From positions 1-64,000 of the forward strand of contig CAVNZM010000015.1 in assembly GCA_963693365.1 (NCBI GenBank): a stretch of DNA of 64,000 bases, read 5' to 3'. The translations under genes were made by a program, and so were the position numbers. This document shows positions 62,733 to 64,000 of the stretch, one piece after another. The notes beneath the pieces were generated by a model. It was not told the origin of the DNA. It did no database searches and saw only the letters and a list, made by a program, of their open reading frames with translations. Source of the stretch: Amoebidium appalachense (taxonomy: Eukaryota > Ichthyosporea). How positions within the stretch are numbered: position 1 is the stretch's first letter; each line of letters starts with the position of its first letter.

Positions 62733-63849
62733 TATATGTGACTGTGTGTCATATGAACGTCTACAAACATGTGCATACGTGTACGGACAAACACCTACAT
62801 CTTCTTCTACCAAAATAAACAAACACACACAAAAAGATACTGCAAACACATATATGCTACAATAACGAAGCAAACCTAACCTTTAAGCACCCCCCCCCCC
62901 CCCCCCCCGCCCGCCCCCACTTGCACCAGTACCAACCCCCCTCCCTCCCCCCCCCCCCCCCCCCCCCTCGCCACCTCTTCCCGTCCGTCCCTTTCCCTCT
63001 CATCCCCTACTAACACAACACACACGGGCACACACCATTCTCTACCGCCCGGCTACCAAGCTGCCCTTCAACTTTAAAGCATCACAGCCACCCACTGACA
63101 CAGGCACGGTGCACACAGGTGTAGAGTGGCAGATGATAATGCGCGCCCTGTGTCAAGGGTTCTACCGTGCGCCAGAGCTACGTGCCCTTCTTCCTCCCGC
63201 GCTGTTGGAACTACTACCCGACCACGAAATCAGTGCTGAGGGCATTGAACGCCGGCAAACAGTCACGGGCACTTACGGGCCAGCTCAGGCAGCACCGGAG
63301 CAGACTAAACGGCGTGGTAAGCAGATCAGCGTGGATGGCAGCCCATTTGCAGACCTGCGACAACAAATCGTTCATTACATTCGTGCTGCCTACTTCAGTG
63401 ACAAACAGTTTAATGTTGGGCTTCAGCTTGCAAAAAAGGCATGCCCCCAAAACATCACAACCTACACACCCGGATAACATGCAACTCCAACGCAACCAGC
63501 AACAAGCGCAGGTACGTCTCGGCAAGCTTGCCAAGAGATAGCGCTCACCTTGATAACTGTGGTGAGTACTTTGGGGAGATCATGTTTTTTTGAGTGTGAT
63601 ATTAAGGTCGAGGAGGGTAGGGTGGAGAGGGTTGAGCTAACATACTGCCAGTGGCGGTACAACCCCAAAGAGATAGTTACGAATGGGATGTACATAGTGA
63701 CCGATGCAATTTACCAGGCTGAGAAGTGGGCCCAAAAGGTCGTGAACCCCCAGGCTTTCGAAAGATTGTGTATGATTCTCTCGTGGAAAGACCCAGACCC
63801 CCAGAACAACAATGAGTATGCAGTTCTCCCACTAAGGCCCGGGCTTTAA
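61603..63849 (+). pseudogene. CACTA/Tnp2-like transposase, C-terminal fragment, frameshifted
   Basis: The exon 61603-62082 (TTTTGCAG acceptor, GTATGT donor) encodes 159 codons, including LHYGALYVFYGIFTAADYEI, KPNYHYASHFSKFIRQFG and FFYERLNGFLRSFETNNK. This is the pattern of the C-terminal region of fungal CACTA-type (Tnp2) transposases, a histidine-bearing segment followed by an FERLN-like motif. A second exon from 63119 continues in phase (GVEWQMIMRALCQGFY). Further on, EYFGEIMFF and, one base out of frame, ECDIKVEEG...LTYCQW match the domain after it. The break is a T7 run (63585-63591) where T6 would keep frame. The stop is at 63847-63849. The catalytic N-terminal part is absent. It is either a relic or partly a sequencing indel. 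The intron holds (GA)n, (GT)n, G- and C-tracts. Confidence 0.72.
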
Positions 63850-63946
63850 ACTAGATTGACCGTAGATTAAACTAGATTGGCCGTAGAGATGTGGAGGTAG
63901 CTCCAAAACATCAGACGAAAGTAGAGCAATATATTTTTTAATTTTT

Positions 63947-63994
<48 letters not shown>

Positions 63995-64000
63995 TGTGAG
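63850..64000. other. 3' flank with T-tract and (TG)n
   Basis: Contains a small direct repeat, CTAGATTG(A/G)CCGTAGA, near 63852 and 63871, then a T-tract (63933-63958) and (TG)n running to the window end. No gene is seen. Confidence 0.6.

Overview
This is nuclear eukaryotic DNA. It opens with the 3' part of a 28S rRNA gene and carries genes with many short exons and canonical GT-AG introns. It is also saturated with (CA)n/(GT)n, (GA)n and homopolymer G/C tracts in introns and spacers. The 28S sequence looks opisthokont. Together with an RNF5/RNF185-type E3, a Tls1/C9orf78 protein, a CAF16-type soluble ABC ATPase (common in fungi, plants and protists) and a fungal-style CACTA transposase fragment, this suggests a unicellular opisthokont or early-diverging fungus. 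The species cannot be named from sequence alone.

Layout. 1-8.0 kb: 28S 3' end, then a rDNA spacer built of three degenerate modules, 16 copies of one subrepeat and 8 copies of a second, ending exactly at a 5S rRNA gene on the opposite strand. No 18S follows in the next 56 kb, so this looks like the edge of the rDNA array. 8-12 kb: AT-richer unique DNA with a small tandem repeat and a clustered hairpin-forming repeat. 12-28.4 kb: mostly G-tracts and microsatellites, with one unrecognised plus-strand multi-exon gene (18.55-21.95 kb), one weak minus-strand first-exon candidate (14.2 kb) and a 512-bp inverted-repeat transposon (22.9-23.4 kb). 28.4-46.6 kb: three conserved genes rebuilt here from exons whose phases agree: TLS1-like (minus), RNF185-like (plus) and CAF16-like (minus). 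TLS1 and RNF185 are divergent across a 765-bp gap; RNF185 and CAF16 converge. 50.1-51.2 kb: a Gln/Met/Gly-rich low-complexity protein. 54.3-60.6 kb: a six-exon minus-strand gene for an unrecognised protein with two Cys/His clusters, the first RING-like. 61.6-63.85 kb: the C-terminal part of a CACTA/Tnp2-like transposase with a frameshift.

No operon or pathway links these genes. Two broad housekeeping roles are visible: ER protein quality control (RNF185) and RNA processing (TLS1, CAF16). Two recognisable coding regions each break at a homopolymer by one base (C5 at 36372-36376; T7 at 63585-63591). Sequencing or assembly indels are therefore a live explanation, and almost all long ORFs in the tract-rich regions are low-complexity translations rather than genes.
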